In this document: piece by piece, positions 24,176 through 34,904 of the stretch
How positions within the stretch are numbered: position 1 is the stretch's first letter
Layout: every line of letters begins with the position of its first letter
The notes under the pieces: model-generated
What the model saw: the letters and a program-made list of their open reading frames with translations, nothing else
The model's database searches: none
What the model was told of the DNA's origin: nothing
Source: Beroe forskalii
Taxonomy: Eukaryota; Ctenophora; Nuda; Beroida; Beroidae
Length of the DNA: 64,000 bases
Assembly: GCA_011033025.1 (NCBI GenBank)
Contig: WFMF01000006.1
Location: forward strand, 930,001 to 994,000
Reading direction: 5' to 3'
Made by a program: the position numbers and the translations under genes

Positions 24176-25139
24176 GTTGGATAAACTCAAATAGAGTGGC
24201 AGATCTGTGATGTGATTCTTGTAAATTAATGTCAAAATCGCGTGCTAAGGTTCAACAAATTTCAATGGAAGAACTTAACCAGTACTCCGTAGATTTAGAC
24301 ATTAGTTTACCCATATCAGATCATTACAGATCTTCCAATAAGAGCTCAGCATAATGTAAGTCTTGCACTGATTGGCCAAGTCTCATCTTGCTATGGGTAA
24401 ACCAACACGGTGCACCAATCAGCTATGAAACACTAACCGGTGACTTCGTACATTGACACAAAAACCTTCATCCTTTACATTTGACAGCAGCTTCACAATA
24501 TTTCAAGTAACGGAGTTCTAGGGCCTTCCTTTTGCCAGATATCCGTTAGTCTCATAGCACCAGTAAAAATGTCTTTATGTAATTGCTGCAATGACTCCAC
24601 TTATTAAATTTTCCTCCTCTGTTGTCATGCGAGGTGAGAGGTTCCAATAAAGGCTCCATCACGTTTTGCAGAATAGAGCTCCATTTTATATCATTTTTAA
24701 AGTTTTCGGTAGGTTTAACAAGTTGCGTGGAATACATATTCTTCCTATTGGTTCTATGGTTCATCTGCTTGTTTATTTTGTGCGTAAGATGAAAAATATT
24801 ACGCTAGGTCATAGGTACCTTAGATCATTAGACCAATAACTATAAATTAACAATTTTACATTTCATTATTTTTCTGGGTATTAATTTGAGATAAATTTTT
24901 CAGCAAAAAGGCAATGAATAACCCGTTTTCTTGTGAGGAAGATGATTTTCTGATGCGGCAATTTGGCGAAGAGAAAAAGTTTGTCATACGCTATTTTAAT
25001 TTTTGATGGTTGATCATATTGTTAAAATTTGATGTCTGATGAATATATATTCGAAATTGAGTTGAATTTAATAACAATTTTACAGCAGAATTGAAGTTCA
25101 GAAAATATGAAATAAAAGTACCCTTTTTTTCCTCACCAG

Positions 25140-25179
25140 GAACGCGCAGCAGAAGAAAAAAGAAACAGCGGAGAAAGAG
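25140..25179 (+). CDS. Candidate 40-bp N-terminal exon (Lys/Glu-rich)
   Basis: Acceptor tttcctcaccag; encodes NAQQKKKETAEKE before gtttgc. The single leading base completes an Arg codon from the 24054 exon, and the exon ends in phase 0. Lys/Glu-rich stretches are usual in the N-terminal region of CNG channel alpha subunits. Short and therefore uncertain. Confidence 0.3.
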
Positions 25180-26701
25180 GTTTGCTTTCATTCCAGGTAG
25201 TCAAAATGTTTTATTTTCCGGCCGTTTCATAGTTTATGTCAAAAATAGGGTGGTATTTTCTTCTTTCAAGTCAATTAATTTACAAGAAACTCGCATGAAG
25301 AAAAGAAGTCCACCTTATCAATAAACCAATAATCCATGGCAAGCTGACTTAATTAATCATAGACGATGAAATTACTGAGAAAGCTTCAGATATGGAAAGT
25401 TAGGTTTATGTATAGGATTGTGGCATTCTTCCAGCAAAATTTTCAGTTTATTTCTCTTTCATGACATTGTTCAAACCATGTCGTGTGCTGAATTTCTCAG
25501 AAATTCTGCCAAAAGATTACTGACCTATTCGTCATTTCTTCTGACTTTAGTATATGAGATGATATATAAATCATATTTGCTATATCCTGCACGTGCATAT
25601 CTGCGACCATTGCATGATTATCAAAACGAATATACATACCTTTCTATCACTAATTAGCTTTTCATTGCAACAATTCGCAATATATATGTACTACAACTAT
25701 CTGAGCTATTCGTCTTGCTTATTGCAATAATAATTTTAATAAAAGATTTGATAACGCTCGCGAAAGAGATAACGTTATTGGCTCCGGGCCGTTGATCAAC
25801 TTGGTTTGTCCAATGGCTACTGTTCATCATTCACTTGACCAGCATGCTCAGATACATATCATTTGACACCTATCTGATACGCGTATTATTGACTTGAGAT
25901 TGCGTACGTTGTTCTAGGTGTCGTTTTTGACGTTTTTTGTATCTAATCTAGAATCGATTTCTTCAAGAATCGATAACTCGATAAGACCTATAAAGACTTT
26001 AACACATGTTTAAACATGTCGACAAAGTTCTGGGGGAGAGATCTAGTATAATCTAGTATTCGACCTTGGCGATTAATAACATAACGACAGTATATGAATT
26101 TTACATGGTATAATCCATATTTTGTGCCACAATCCAAACCGACAAATCAAGACGTTTGTCATCCACACATAAGATGAATTTCAATAAGACGCTGAGCATC
26201 CACCTGAGTTTGAGACCAGAGCACAGATAAACACCATTTTCTGAGTACTCTATGATATCATATTATTTGCTTTACACTTTTCCTACAACTGTTCACAGTT
26301 ATTAATTGCTCGACTTGACTTACGGTATACTAAAGCACCATGTAAAAGCTATCTCCCTCTTTATAATCATATTTCCAACACATTTTATGCAAAACAACTA
26401 CATAATGAAAAGTCAGGCTAGCTCAGGTCGACCAAAAATAAGGTGCAGGCTCCTCAGTCGTGATCTATCTATTTTTATTATCCGTGCATATGTTTTATAT
26501 ACTTCATGATATTTCAGTAGTCTATAGATCATATTAACTTTTTTATTTTTATACAACATGTTGGATGTAACGCTGCCGCCGCAAATATATTTTCTAGATA
26601 TGATTGAAAATTTTGTTTGCTGAATCGTACATCTATATATCTCGACTCACCCGGGCTAGGAGAAGGACTTTAGAGTCTAGGAGCACTGCTAGAGTGCTAG
26701 G

Positions 26702-26869
26702 ATGGTTCTTAAGGAGGAGTTGAAGAAGCTGATGCAGCGCACCAAGTCTACCACCAGGAAGGGAAGTGGAGGGCTGGTGTGGAGTGGCTCTGTGGTCCTG
26801 TCCACAGCGGGCTCTGTGGCGTCCTCAATCGCAGAGAACATGAGCTGGAGGGGCGTCATGAAGTGCGTA
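26702..26869 (+). CDS. Candidate first or early exon of the CNG channel gene
   Basis: From ATG 26702 the frame MVLKEELKKLMQRTKSTTRK continues through a GC-richer, exon-like stretch to WRGVMKC. A possible phase-0 donor (gtaaat) follows at 26870, compatible with the next exon at 27245. The composition differs from the AT-rich flanks. No domain is recognised. It could be an alternative 5' exon with its own start. Confidence 0.4.
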
Positions 26870-27244
26870 AATGTGGGAGTCAAGAACGGCGAGATCCTCA
26901 TCAACAGACCTGTGAATAATATTGTGATTATGTGTTTGGGTGGAACTGGGGAAATGTTTGTCATTTTCATTTGAGCGCCATAAGTCTGTGAATCATTGAA
27001 GGAGAGTAGACATGGGATAATTCGAGGGAGAGTTTCAAATATCAGAAACACTCGAATATAATCACGTGTCAGCCATATTACTATATAAGCGTATAAATAT
27101 CCGAATCGTGATTTTACGGACGGCATCAGTTCGTTTAATAGAAGAGAGGCGCGAGAAAAGTGATAAATTTATTCCCCTTCGACTCTATTGGACTGGTACA
27201 TCAGAGAATCACCAAATAATGACGTCACAGAATCCTCATCCCAG

Positions 27245-27415
27245 GAACGGGGGGAGGTAGGCAGCAGGGTCACGGGTGAGGAAGTGTGTAAGAGTGGAGT
27301 GGTAGAGGATAACTTCTACAACGAGGAGGAGGAGGATATTGCAGAGGAGCTGCTCAATCACACCTTCTCAGATTTCGTGGTGGACCCCACCGGGGATCTC
27401 TACTACTCCTGGCAG
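27245..27415 (+). CDS. CNG channel, pre-S1 exon
   Basis: Acidic N-terminal stretch (EEEEDIAEELL) followed by the family signature DFVVDPTGDLYYSWQ, then donor gtggga in phase 0. The 3' end is firm. The 5' boundary (after cccag at 27244) was chosen because it is phase 0, but the frame stays open upstream to 27188. Confidence 0.7.
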
Positions 27416-30400
27416 GTGGGAGGGTTCAAACACAAGGAAATGTTTTTCTGCCAGTCAATTTATTCAATTAATCGCCGACAATAAGAGAAGCTATGCAGTC
27501 AGATTTTTGCTAGAGATCAACAAATTGTCGAAACTCGAAAGTTCCTTCAATGTGAGACTTGATTAAAAGAAGTCACACTGACAGTTCGGACATGAAACTT
27601 TTTCAGGGAATTGTGGGGGTCTCGGTATTCTACAACATCATCTTCACTATTCTGAGGATTGCATTCGAACAGCTTGTAACGGTGAGGGGCGTTCTTTCTT
27701 TGTTTAAAACATCAAGTTGACTTTTATCTCATGAACTTCAGAAAATGATCATATAAAAACGCTTAGGTCATTTCAAAGCAATAACACATATTCCTAACTT
27801 TCCAGTATCGAGGTGTGTTCTGGATAGCAGACATTCTGACAGATATAATCTATGCAACTGATATGCTGGTACAAATGAACATATCCTACATTGATGATGG
27901 GATTTATGTGAGTACTTATCATCAAACACTTTCAAAAATTCCAGATTTCTATTCAGAAACCCCGAGCCCAATCTAAATAATTGAAAATTGCTTTTCACTT
28001 TTGATTCATAAATTGAACGAATAATATTCACCCAAAAGAAATTAAAACTGTCTATTCTCCTCCTGCACAGGTGACGGACAAGCAGCAACTGAGAGACAAC
28101 TACCTGCGAACGAAGCGCTTCACGTACGACGCTATCGCAATCCTACCACTCCCCTACCTCCTAGTCATGATGCGATTCTTTTACTGGGTGGTGGTCAACT
28201 TCATGGGTAGGTGAACTCGTGTAATATCCTTGACAAACCCCGATCAAAACCCACATGTACTCAAAAACACATATTTCCATTTTCGACAAAAACCAATCCA
28301 TAGTCGAGTGTTTCTGCCATTATTGATTGATGATTATCTCTCGCCAGAATCCTAAACATTCCTTTTCAAGTTTTTTCCAGTTTTAAAAACCCTACCGCAG
28401 GTCTACGAGATTTGGGTTTGGTATTCCCAGCATCGGAGATGACGCTCCTGGGTTTCTGCAGACTCCCACGCCTTATCAAATACAGGGCGCTCTCGGAGTT
28501 CTTCTCTAGCATGGAAAGGTACTTTCTAGCATCACGCTAATACAGCAATGCCATGAAAGGTTGGGCCAGTTTATTTAAGATCGAAAGAAACGAATAATTC
28601 AGACGACTCTGCCACCATTAATTACGACCATGATTATTGTACCAGTTCATAACAAACAAGTTATAGCCCCATGCTTCGCTCCCCTCGCAGCCGGACGAAT
28701 GCCCCTGACACGTTCCGAGCATTTAACCTGATCGTGTACCTCCTGCTGATCATCCACTGGATAACCTGTATCTACTACTGCATCTCCTGGTATGAAGGAT
28801 TCGGTATGAACACCTGGGTATACCCGGCTACCGAGGAGGGAGACGATGACCACAGGTTCTCAAGGTCAGTTGAACAAATTATCAGACAGTTAAAGCTGAT
28901 GTTTCATGTCATCATAACCATCCCTTAAATATTTTTGGTATGCCATTATTCTTCCTCGACAAAGACATTACACCTTTCATTATTCCCATCCCCCACCACC
29001 CCAGAAAGTACACGATGTGTTTCTACTGGTCCTTCCTGACTCTCACCACCATCGGCGGCAGCTCGGACCCTGAAACAAACCTGGAGTACCTGTTCACTGG
29101 TCTGACATTCTTCAACGGAGTGTTTGTCTTTGCCGCAGTGGTGGGAAACGTGGGTGATGTGATCAGTAACATGAACGCAGCCAGAACCGAGTTCCAGGCG
29201 AAAGTAGACGATATTAAGAGGTACAATTACATGATTATTGTGATTTTAGGGATTATCATGACTTTGTGCATTGGATTATCATTTTATTATTGTTTATGAA
29301 TGTTACTAATAATAGTAATGTAGGTTCCTAGGATAGGTTACTAGGATAGGTTACTAGGATAGGTTACTAGGATAGGTTACTGGGATCGGTTACTAGGATA
29401 GGTTACTAGGATAGGTTACTAGGATAGGTTACTAGGATAGGTTACTAGGATATGTTACTAGGATCGGTTATTGGGATAGGTTACTAGGATAGGTTACTAG
29501 GATATGTTACTAGGATATGTTACTAGGATAGGTTACTACTTACTAGGATAGGTTACTAGGATAGGTTACAAGGATAGGTTACTAGGATAGGTTACTAGGA
29601 TAGGTTACTTGGATAGGTTATTAGGATAGGTTACTAGGATAGGTAACTAGCATAGGTTACTAGGATAGGTTACTAGGATAGGTTACTAGGATAGGTTACT
29701 AGGATAGGTTAGTAGGATAGGTTACTAGGATAGGTTATTAGGATAGGTTACTAGGATAGGTTACTAGGATAGGTTACTAGGATAGGTTACTAGGACTAGC
29801 AGAACCCATGGCCTCCGGCCATCGTTCACAATTTTTTCGCTTCAGCAATTGGTACAGTATAATGCAGTACTGTAGTTCTTATCAGTGATGAGGTCATATT
29901 TTAATCGGGTGTGCCTACTCCTCTATGCGATGTCTATATGTCAGGTGGTGTCAAACGTCACTGGTACTCTGGTATGAACATTCCGATCATCGGCAATCGG
30001 CATGCTTGATTGGGTACTGAGTGGTGTCAGAAAAATCTGTGGCTATATATAACCCACCGGGCAGACAGAAATCATAAACCGGACAGACAGATATATATTT
30101 ATTTATTTATTTATTTATATATGAGGAAGAATTATAAGTAGTAAGATAGGTTAGTAGGATAGGTTACTAGGATAGGTTACTCCGCTCTCCACCTAAGGAA
30201 ATAGGTGAAGTCGAGGGAACATGCTCTCACCTCAGGGAGGAAGAGGTGGGTTCGGAAATTATTCAGGGTTCACAGCGATAGTTTTATGTGTCTTCCGCAA
30301 CTTTTTTAAAATAAATTTTTGAGCCGTCCATGTGTAAAAAAAGAAATTCATTTTTTGAAATAAATAAAGATTAATTTAATCCCGTTATTTACAATATATA

Positions 30401-33400
30401 ATAAAACACTGTAATTGCCAAGTTCCATTCAAAAATCAAAATAAATAAAAATGCAGCGAAAAGATGAAAGGCAAAAAAAGAACAGAAACCGTATAGTCCA
30501 TAACACCCTTACGACCAGCCTCAAATCTTTCAACAATTACTACTCTTCCAACAGCAGCAAATGACTTATACCATACCCTTAGTCCAAGGGTGGATCTACA
30601 TCCAATCCGGACCCTTACAGTTCCTTTTCAGGACATAAATTATCATGGAAAACACCGCAAAACCTACAACAGCGAATCCCGCTCCTATAACGTAAGCACT
30701 CGTCGTGTTGACCCCCTGGAGGGCCCTCTCCTCTGTCAGCCTGACAGCAGAGCACGGCTTGGGTCGAATCCCTTTAGCGCACTTCACATCTTGGTGTGTC
30801 GTATAGTTCCTGAACCTCACACCAAATCCCGGTTTACACCGAACAGTTACGAAGCTCCCGGGTAAGAAAAATGGCACCTTTTCGGGATTAACTATGTTGC
30901 CGTTTTTAACCCAAAACTGGGCCAAGGGACAGGAAGAGTCCACTGGTGGGGTAAGAAATCGAAGGGCCGTTAGGTACCTGTCCGACAATGTATGGGTTAC
31001 AACAACAGACATTGAAAGATAGTAGTCATTCCCGTAAAGGGGAGCAGTGACTTCGTACATACACGTTGAGGTTAGAAATGTGCTACTCCCTTCTGTAACA
31101 CGGAATCCTGTGAAATGGTCGGTAAAATTTCTTTTTTCTTTCACGAAGATAGCTGCATTCCCCTCCACGATATCCCATTCTAATCTCCACTGAGAATTGA
31201 ACTTGGATATCTCAATAAGCGAGTTTGACTCGGCTTGAGATCCCCCTACCCACTTGAATTCCCACGTATCAGCAATCTGGCATGGTCTCCAGGCTAGACG
31301 ATAACCGTACTTTGCGGCATTATTCGTCATGAAATCGTCAGTGGCCGTGAGACACCTGGTCCCATTGCTATCTCCCTTGATCAGTATGCCTGTTCTACTC
31401 TCTTCCACCACCCGATCTACGCTTCCCAAACACTGCAGACAGGCCATTTCACCCACCATCACAACTGGACTGGTATTCATACGTAGCTGCTGTTTATCAA
31501 AATAACCGTCATACTCAAGCGAACAAAACCCCGACACTAAGTGGAATTTGAAGTATTGGCACTGCCTCTTGTACCTACAGTAATTGTAGCAGGACTTCAG
31601 ACTGCCCGCCCTGAAGTGCTCTAAGACTATAGAGACGTTCAGAGTACCGGCAGTGCTGACACATTGATCATAATTGACTGGCATTCCGACATGATTCGTG
31701 GTGATGGCAGCTTTTGTAACCCATGTTCCATCTTGAGTTGCAGGCATTGCGTCATGGACACGATGATCATCCCCAATCCGATTAGGGGAACCCAATTCCG
31801 ATAAGGGTCCGGCAGGCCTATCGAGACCATCATCGGCACCATAAACTCGAAAGAAACTAAAAGGCACGAGAATAGTCAGAAGCAACATCTTTGGAACTTT
31901 CTTCTATTCAGTGAGCAGCTTTCCTCTTCTTGATAATATAAAATTTCCAACCTACAAAAGGAAATTAAATAAAAAATTTGATGGTCAGGCTATATTAGGA
32001 CAGAATTAATCAAGCAGAGCGCCCCCATCATCAGAAAGATTCGCTTGATTGTGGGCATGAACAACGCATCTTGAGCTCATAGATGAGGCTTAGAGAATTG
32101 AGCTTTCCGGGCGAAACAATTGCAATCGAAGCAACGCTTTTGTAGAAGAAGTTGAATTATTAAAATCGGAGTATTATAATTGTGTAGGTGAGTAATGAAC
32201 GAATCAAAATATTAATGCTATCTACATGATAGAACTGATCCAGTGCTCAAGATTCGTAAACTTTTATACCGAACGTAGCAATGAAAAATAGAAATAGAAT
32301 ATAAAGTCAAATAACAACATTTAATGTCTCTGAAACTAAGCCTCTTATTGTTTATAAAGGGGTTAGCAACCTCAAGACTTTGTCGCAACCTCATACACAA
32401 AAAACTTCGAACAATGAGATATGAAAAGCTTGGCAGCAAAGTTCAAGTTGTGCAATAAGCTCGGATCTGCAATTTAATGTTCGTTGGGTTAGTTCCTCCC
32501 TGAACGGGCTGGTCATTATCTAATATGTGATGAAACATCACCGACTTCAAGATGCTTATGTTTCATTCATTCATAAAGATATTTATGCCAAAAACTAATG
32601 CCCTCATTCAGCTGGTCCTGTGGACAAAAATCGAATCATTTTTGAACCAATTTAACCGGCCCCTTGAACAAAAAGTTTTCGAGCAGTTGCCAAACCAAAA
32701 AAAATTTGCAAAAAACAGCCACAATAACATCTCATACATAGTGATCGAAAATATCCCGGGTTCGATTTCTTGCCATTCCCAATGAGCTACGGGTGAAAGA
32801 TACCTAGGTATCTCAAGCCTATGCCTATCCCTCCTGAGGATATCCTCAAGAAAATGGCTCAACGTGCCAGGCGGAAGCAGAATCCTCGCACCAGAGCACC
32901 TCCAACCCTTGCTGACCTCCACCTTTTCCCTTGAACCTGAATACTGCCACACCCTCAGACAAGCGGACATGATCCTCCATGCTTCTTATGAGGGGAGGGT
33001 GATCAACTACCAGTGCCCAGTGGTCCAGTGACATGTGATTAGTTAAGCTTGATGACTGGGATAAGTAATTAGCTGCTGCCGACCACGCGTCCACCCTGTG
33101 GGGATTTGCCAACCTTACGTCCACCCTGGTTTTCCGTCGCCGACCTCGCGTCTACCGACCCCGTGTCCCACGACCCCGTGTCCAGTTCCCGTTTCGCACG
33201 GGAAAACACTCTAACCCGCACTTTTATTGGAATTTGAAACAAGCGTAAATAAGCGTCGCATGGTATTACCCGCATCGAAGGGTATTGGCACCTTGCAACT
33301 GTAATAAATTGTCGGATCAAGAATAATCCCCGAGACCCAGGATAAATAAATGGTGGAATAAAATGGCAAAGAGTAGGGCCACTTCAATTAGGATGACGTA

Positions 33401-34541
33401 TTGGCATGAATTTGTAAACTCGCAGTCCTTGAAAAGCTTTTTTGTCCATTTTGCGACACTTTCTATAGCTATTGTATTAATGTCCTCGGCTGACGGTCCA
33501 GCTGACCGAGTATATGGTATAATGATGCCCATTCTGCTAATCCCTTTGTCAACCCCTTCCCAGTTTTGAGCAATATCCACCCACCACCTTACTTCCCACC
33601 CAACGTGAAGTAGTGGCAACTAGGGGACCCCAACTATTATTCATAGCGAAGTGCTTCGAAACAAGTTAACGATTCAATTCTATTCTCAAGAAATTATGCG
33701 TATTTCACAGATAAATGTCCCTTGATCGAGACACATGGTTGATGGTTACCTGATCTCTCTTTGAAGGTATATCAAGGTTTCCATTTAAGGTACATGGTAC
33801 GCCAAATCTTCCTTTCAAGGCACATGGTACACCTAATTTCCCTTTGAAGGTACATGGTACGCCATATCCCTCTTTATTAAGGTACATGGTAATCTAGGGT
33901 TGTGTTGAGAAACACACTTAGTATATACCAACATCTGACACCATAGCTGTTCGTACTGAACGGAACCTCTCAGCTTCAGTTCCTTGTTTAACATGCCGTT
34001 CAGCAAGGACACCCACTAAGCTCGCCAGGCTAGGCCATATACGAAAAACCATAGGGACAGAAGTTGGTTTTATACCTTAAGGATCTTGAAGACACTTCCT
34101 TGTGTTTGAAATCACATCTCTCTTTCAAAGTACATGGTACATCACATCTCTCTTTCAAGGTACATGGTACATCACATCTCTCTTTTAAGGTACATGGTAC
34201 ATCACCTCTCCCTTTTAAGGTACATGGTACATCACATCCCTCTTTTAAGGTACATGGTACATCACATCTCTCTTTCAAGGTACATGGTACATCACATCTC
34301 CCTTTTAAGATACATAGTACATCACATCTCTCTTTCAAGGTACATGGTACATCACCTCTCTATTTCAAGGTACATGGTACATCACCGGGTACCGGATCCC
34401 CTCCAGAGGAGGGTTAAGAAGTGGTTTGACTACTCGTGGGCCAGGACCCATGGTGTGGATGAGACTTCCCTACTCGAGACACTACCAGATAGACTGAGAG
34501 CAAGGATACAGGTCCAGATACATCTCAAAACACTCAAAAAG
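27245..34541 (+). CDS. Cyclic-nucleotide-gated ion channel subunit (partial; pre-S1 to C-linker)
   Basis: Exons: 27245-27415, 27607-27681, 27806-27907, 28071-28206, 28401-28518, 28691-28864, 29005-29220, 34370-34541. All junctions are GT-AG and agree in phase. The translation follows CNG channels in order: VDPTGDLYYSW before S1, S1-S3, a short Arg/Lys S4, S5 with HWITCIYY and GFGMNTWVYP, the pore helix and filter (TLTTIGG), and S6 (VVGNVGDVISNMNA). TEFQAKVDDIKRYM and VKKWFDYSW follow in the C-linker. Such plasma-membrane cation channels are opened by cGMP or cAMP in sensory cells. The filter Gly replaces the Glu of typical alpha subunits, as in beta subunits, while S6 and the C-linker are alpha-like. 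The cyclic-nucleotide-binding domain was not found, so the gene is either incomplete here or interrupted by the satellite DNA. Confidence 0.9.
27607..27681 (+). CDS. CNG channel, S1 exon
   Basis: 25 codons, phase 0 at both ends, acceptor ttttttcag and donor gtgagg. The product GIVGVSVFYNIIFTILRIAF is transmembrane segment S1. Confidence 0.85.
27806..27907 (+). CDS. CNG channel, S2 exon
   Basis: 34 codons between ttccag and gtgagt, phase 0 at both ends. FWIADILTDIIYATDMLVQM is the conserved S2 region, with the acidic residues typical of the family. Confidence 0.85.
28071..28206 (+). CDS. CNG channel, S3 exon
   Basis: Begins VTDKQQLRDNYLRTKRFTYD, the conserved loop before S3. It ends one base into a Gly codon at gtaggt. 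Confidence 0.9.
28401..28518 (+). CDS. CNG channel, S4 exon
   Basis: Contains FCRLPRLIKYRALSEFF, the S4 voltage-sensor-like segment with the LPRL motif of this family. It ends two bases into a codon before gtactt. Confidence 0.85.
28691..28864 (+). CDS. CNG channel, S5 and turret exon
   Basis: TFRAFNLIVYLLLIIHWITC (S5) followed by IYYCISWYEGFGMNTWVYP. Both are close to the conserved sequence of animal CNG channels. Phase 2 at both ends. Confidence 0.92.
29005..29220 (+). CDS. CNG channel, pore and S6 exon
   Basis: YWSFLTLTTIGGSSDPE is the pore helix and selectivity filter. FVFAAVVGNVGDVISNMNAA is S6 and TEFQAKVDDIKR starts the C-linker. The filter carries Gly at the position of the alpha-subunit pore Glu. 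Donor gtacaa, phase 2. Confidence 0.95.
29320..29795. repeat. 13-bp minisatellite (TAGGATAGGTTAC)
   Basis: About 35 units in the channel intron, starting 100 bases after the pore exon. A few stray units lie at about 30140-30181. Confidence 0.95.
29796..30595. other. Intronic DNA downstream of the antisense gene
   Basis: Contains an ATTT microsatellite (about 30092-30118). No clear minus-strand polyadenylation signal was recognised. Nothing else can be supported. Confidence 0.4.
30596..31888 (-). CDS. Apple/PAN-like single-pass membrane protein, nested in the channel intron
   Basis: An uninterrupted 430-codon ORF. Residues 1-18 are a signal peptide (MLLLTILVPFSFFRVYGA). Residues ~76-153 form a Cys-rich apple/PAN-like module (CYNYCRYKRQCQYFKFHLVS, GFCSLEYDGYF, CLQC). 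Residues ~165-260 look like a beta-trefoil or other beta-rich lectin-like region (RLAWRPC, TWEFKWVGG). A partial sushi-like stretch follows (PGSFVTVRCKPGFGV). A transmembrane helix lies at ~399-420, then a short basic tail (KRNCKGPDWM). There are several N-glycosylation sequons. It is likely a cell-surface receptor or adhesion protein; the ligand is unknown. A strong acceptor lies upstream on this strand (ttccttttgtag, exon from about 31952), suggesting an untranslated first exon. It lies wholly within an intron of the oppositely oriented channel gene. Confidence 0.85.
   Translation of the reverse strand: MLLLTILVPFSFFRVYGADDGLDRPAGPLSELGSPNRIGDDHRVHDAMPATQDGTWVTKAAITTNHVGMPVNYDQCVSTAGTLNVSIVLEHFRAGSLKSCYNYCRYKRQCQYFKFHLVSGFCSLEYDGYFDKQQLRMNTSPVVMVGEMACLQCLGSVDRVVEESRTGILIKGDSNGTRCLTATDDFMTNNAAKYGYRLAWRPCQIADTWEFKWVGGSQAESNSLIEISKFNSQWRLEWDIVEGNAAIFVKEKRNFTDHFTGFRVTEGSSTFLTSTCMYEVTAPLYGNDYYLSMSVVVTHTLSDRYLTALRFLTPPVDSSCPLAQFWVKNGNIVNPEKVPFFLPGSFVTVRCKPGFGVRFRNYTTHQDVKCAKGIRPKPCSAVRLTEERALQGVNTTSAYVIGAGFAVVGFAVFSMIIYVLKRNCKGPDWM
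31889..33764. other. Intronic DNA, no gene recognised
   Basis: Holds the presumed 5' region of the antisense gene. ORFs of 100-120 codons on the minus strand (32608-32970, 33317-33619) have no domain or splice support. Positions 33080-33185 repeat CCGACC..CGTCTACCG-type words. Confidence 0.35.
33765..33893 (+). repeat. Older outlying copies of the 30-bp acceptor repeat
   Basis: Four diverged units of 30-33 bp with TTTAAGGTACATGGTACGCC and similar. They resemble the main array 34111-34385, separated from it by about 210 bases of unrelated DNA. Confidence 0.7.
34111..34385 (+). repeat. 30-bp tandem array of splice-acceptor units
   Basis: Nine units, each exactly 30 bp: ATCACATCTCTCTTTCAAG then GTACATGGTAC. 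Each has a pyrimidine tract, AG and the codons for Arg-Tyr-Met-Val-His. The last unit (34351-34380) supplies the real acceptor and first codons of the channel C-linker exon. As 30 is a multiple of 3, the array is open in the channel frame from 34134 onwards. Use of an upstream AG would add multiples of ten residues (YMVHHISLSR-like). Confidence 0.9.
34370..34541 (+). CDS. CNG channel, C-linker exon
   Basis: The leading G completes the Arg codon from the pore exon. YMVHHRVPDPLQRRVKKWFD then YSW follows, matching the family pattern YM..R.V...L..RV..WFDY.W. The exon continues to RARIQVQIHLKTLKK and the donor gtagga (phase 0). Starting the exon at the last array unit, rather than at ctccag 34406, is supported by the Tyr-Met match, the length and the phase. 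Confidence 0.85.
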
Positions 34542-34835
34542 GTAGGAGAATTCGGCTAATGATCTAATGCTCCAATGCCAAAAAAACAAAGATTAATAAT
34601 GTCAGAATCAGGAATTATCGAAGTTTGAACTATTCATGGGACCTCCTATATAACTTAGTTACAAAGACAAAAAACTCCCTTTAGACAGTGCAATGTTGGG
34701 GGGGGGGGGGTCCACCAGCCAACGGCCGTCAGCCAATTGGAAATTTTATAGACGGTTGGCCGTTTTTTATTTTTGATATTTATCGCCCTTAGGGGGGGGG
34801 GGGTCCAATCAAAAAACTCCCAGAGAGAAAGTTGC

Positions 34836-34904
34836 TTGCAATAATTCTAAGAACACATTTGAGTACATTAAATGTACTCAAATGTGTTCTTAGAATTATT
34901 GCAA
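34836..34904. repeat. Perfect palindrome 1 (34-nt arms)
   Basis: Arms 34836-34869 and 34871-34904 are exact inverse copies around a single central base. The arm includes GAACACATTTGAGTACATT. A transcript would form a long perfect hairpin. Confidence 0.9.

Noticed and set aside
29320-29795. Regular array resembling CRISPR
   Set aside because: Pure 13-bp tandem repeat without spacers, in an intron of an animal gene.
32755-32805. tRNA-like B-box GGGTTCGATTTC and A-box TAGCTCATTGGG
   Set aside because: The two motifs lie on opposite strands and cannot form one tRNA.
32608-33619. Minus-strand ORFs of 80-120 codons upstream of the antisense gene
   Set aside because: No start or splice context linking them to 31888, and no domain.
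34064-34417. Repeat protein made of HGTSHLSFKV-like units, and the minus-strand equivalent
   Set aside because: Both are translations of the 30-bp splice-acceptor array in frames other than that of the channel. A separate gene is not supported.
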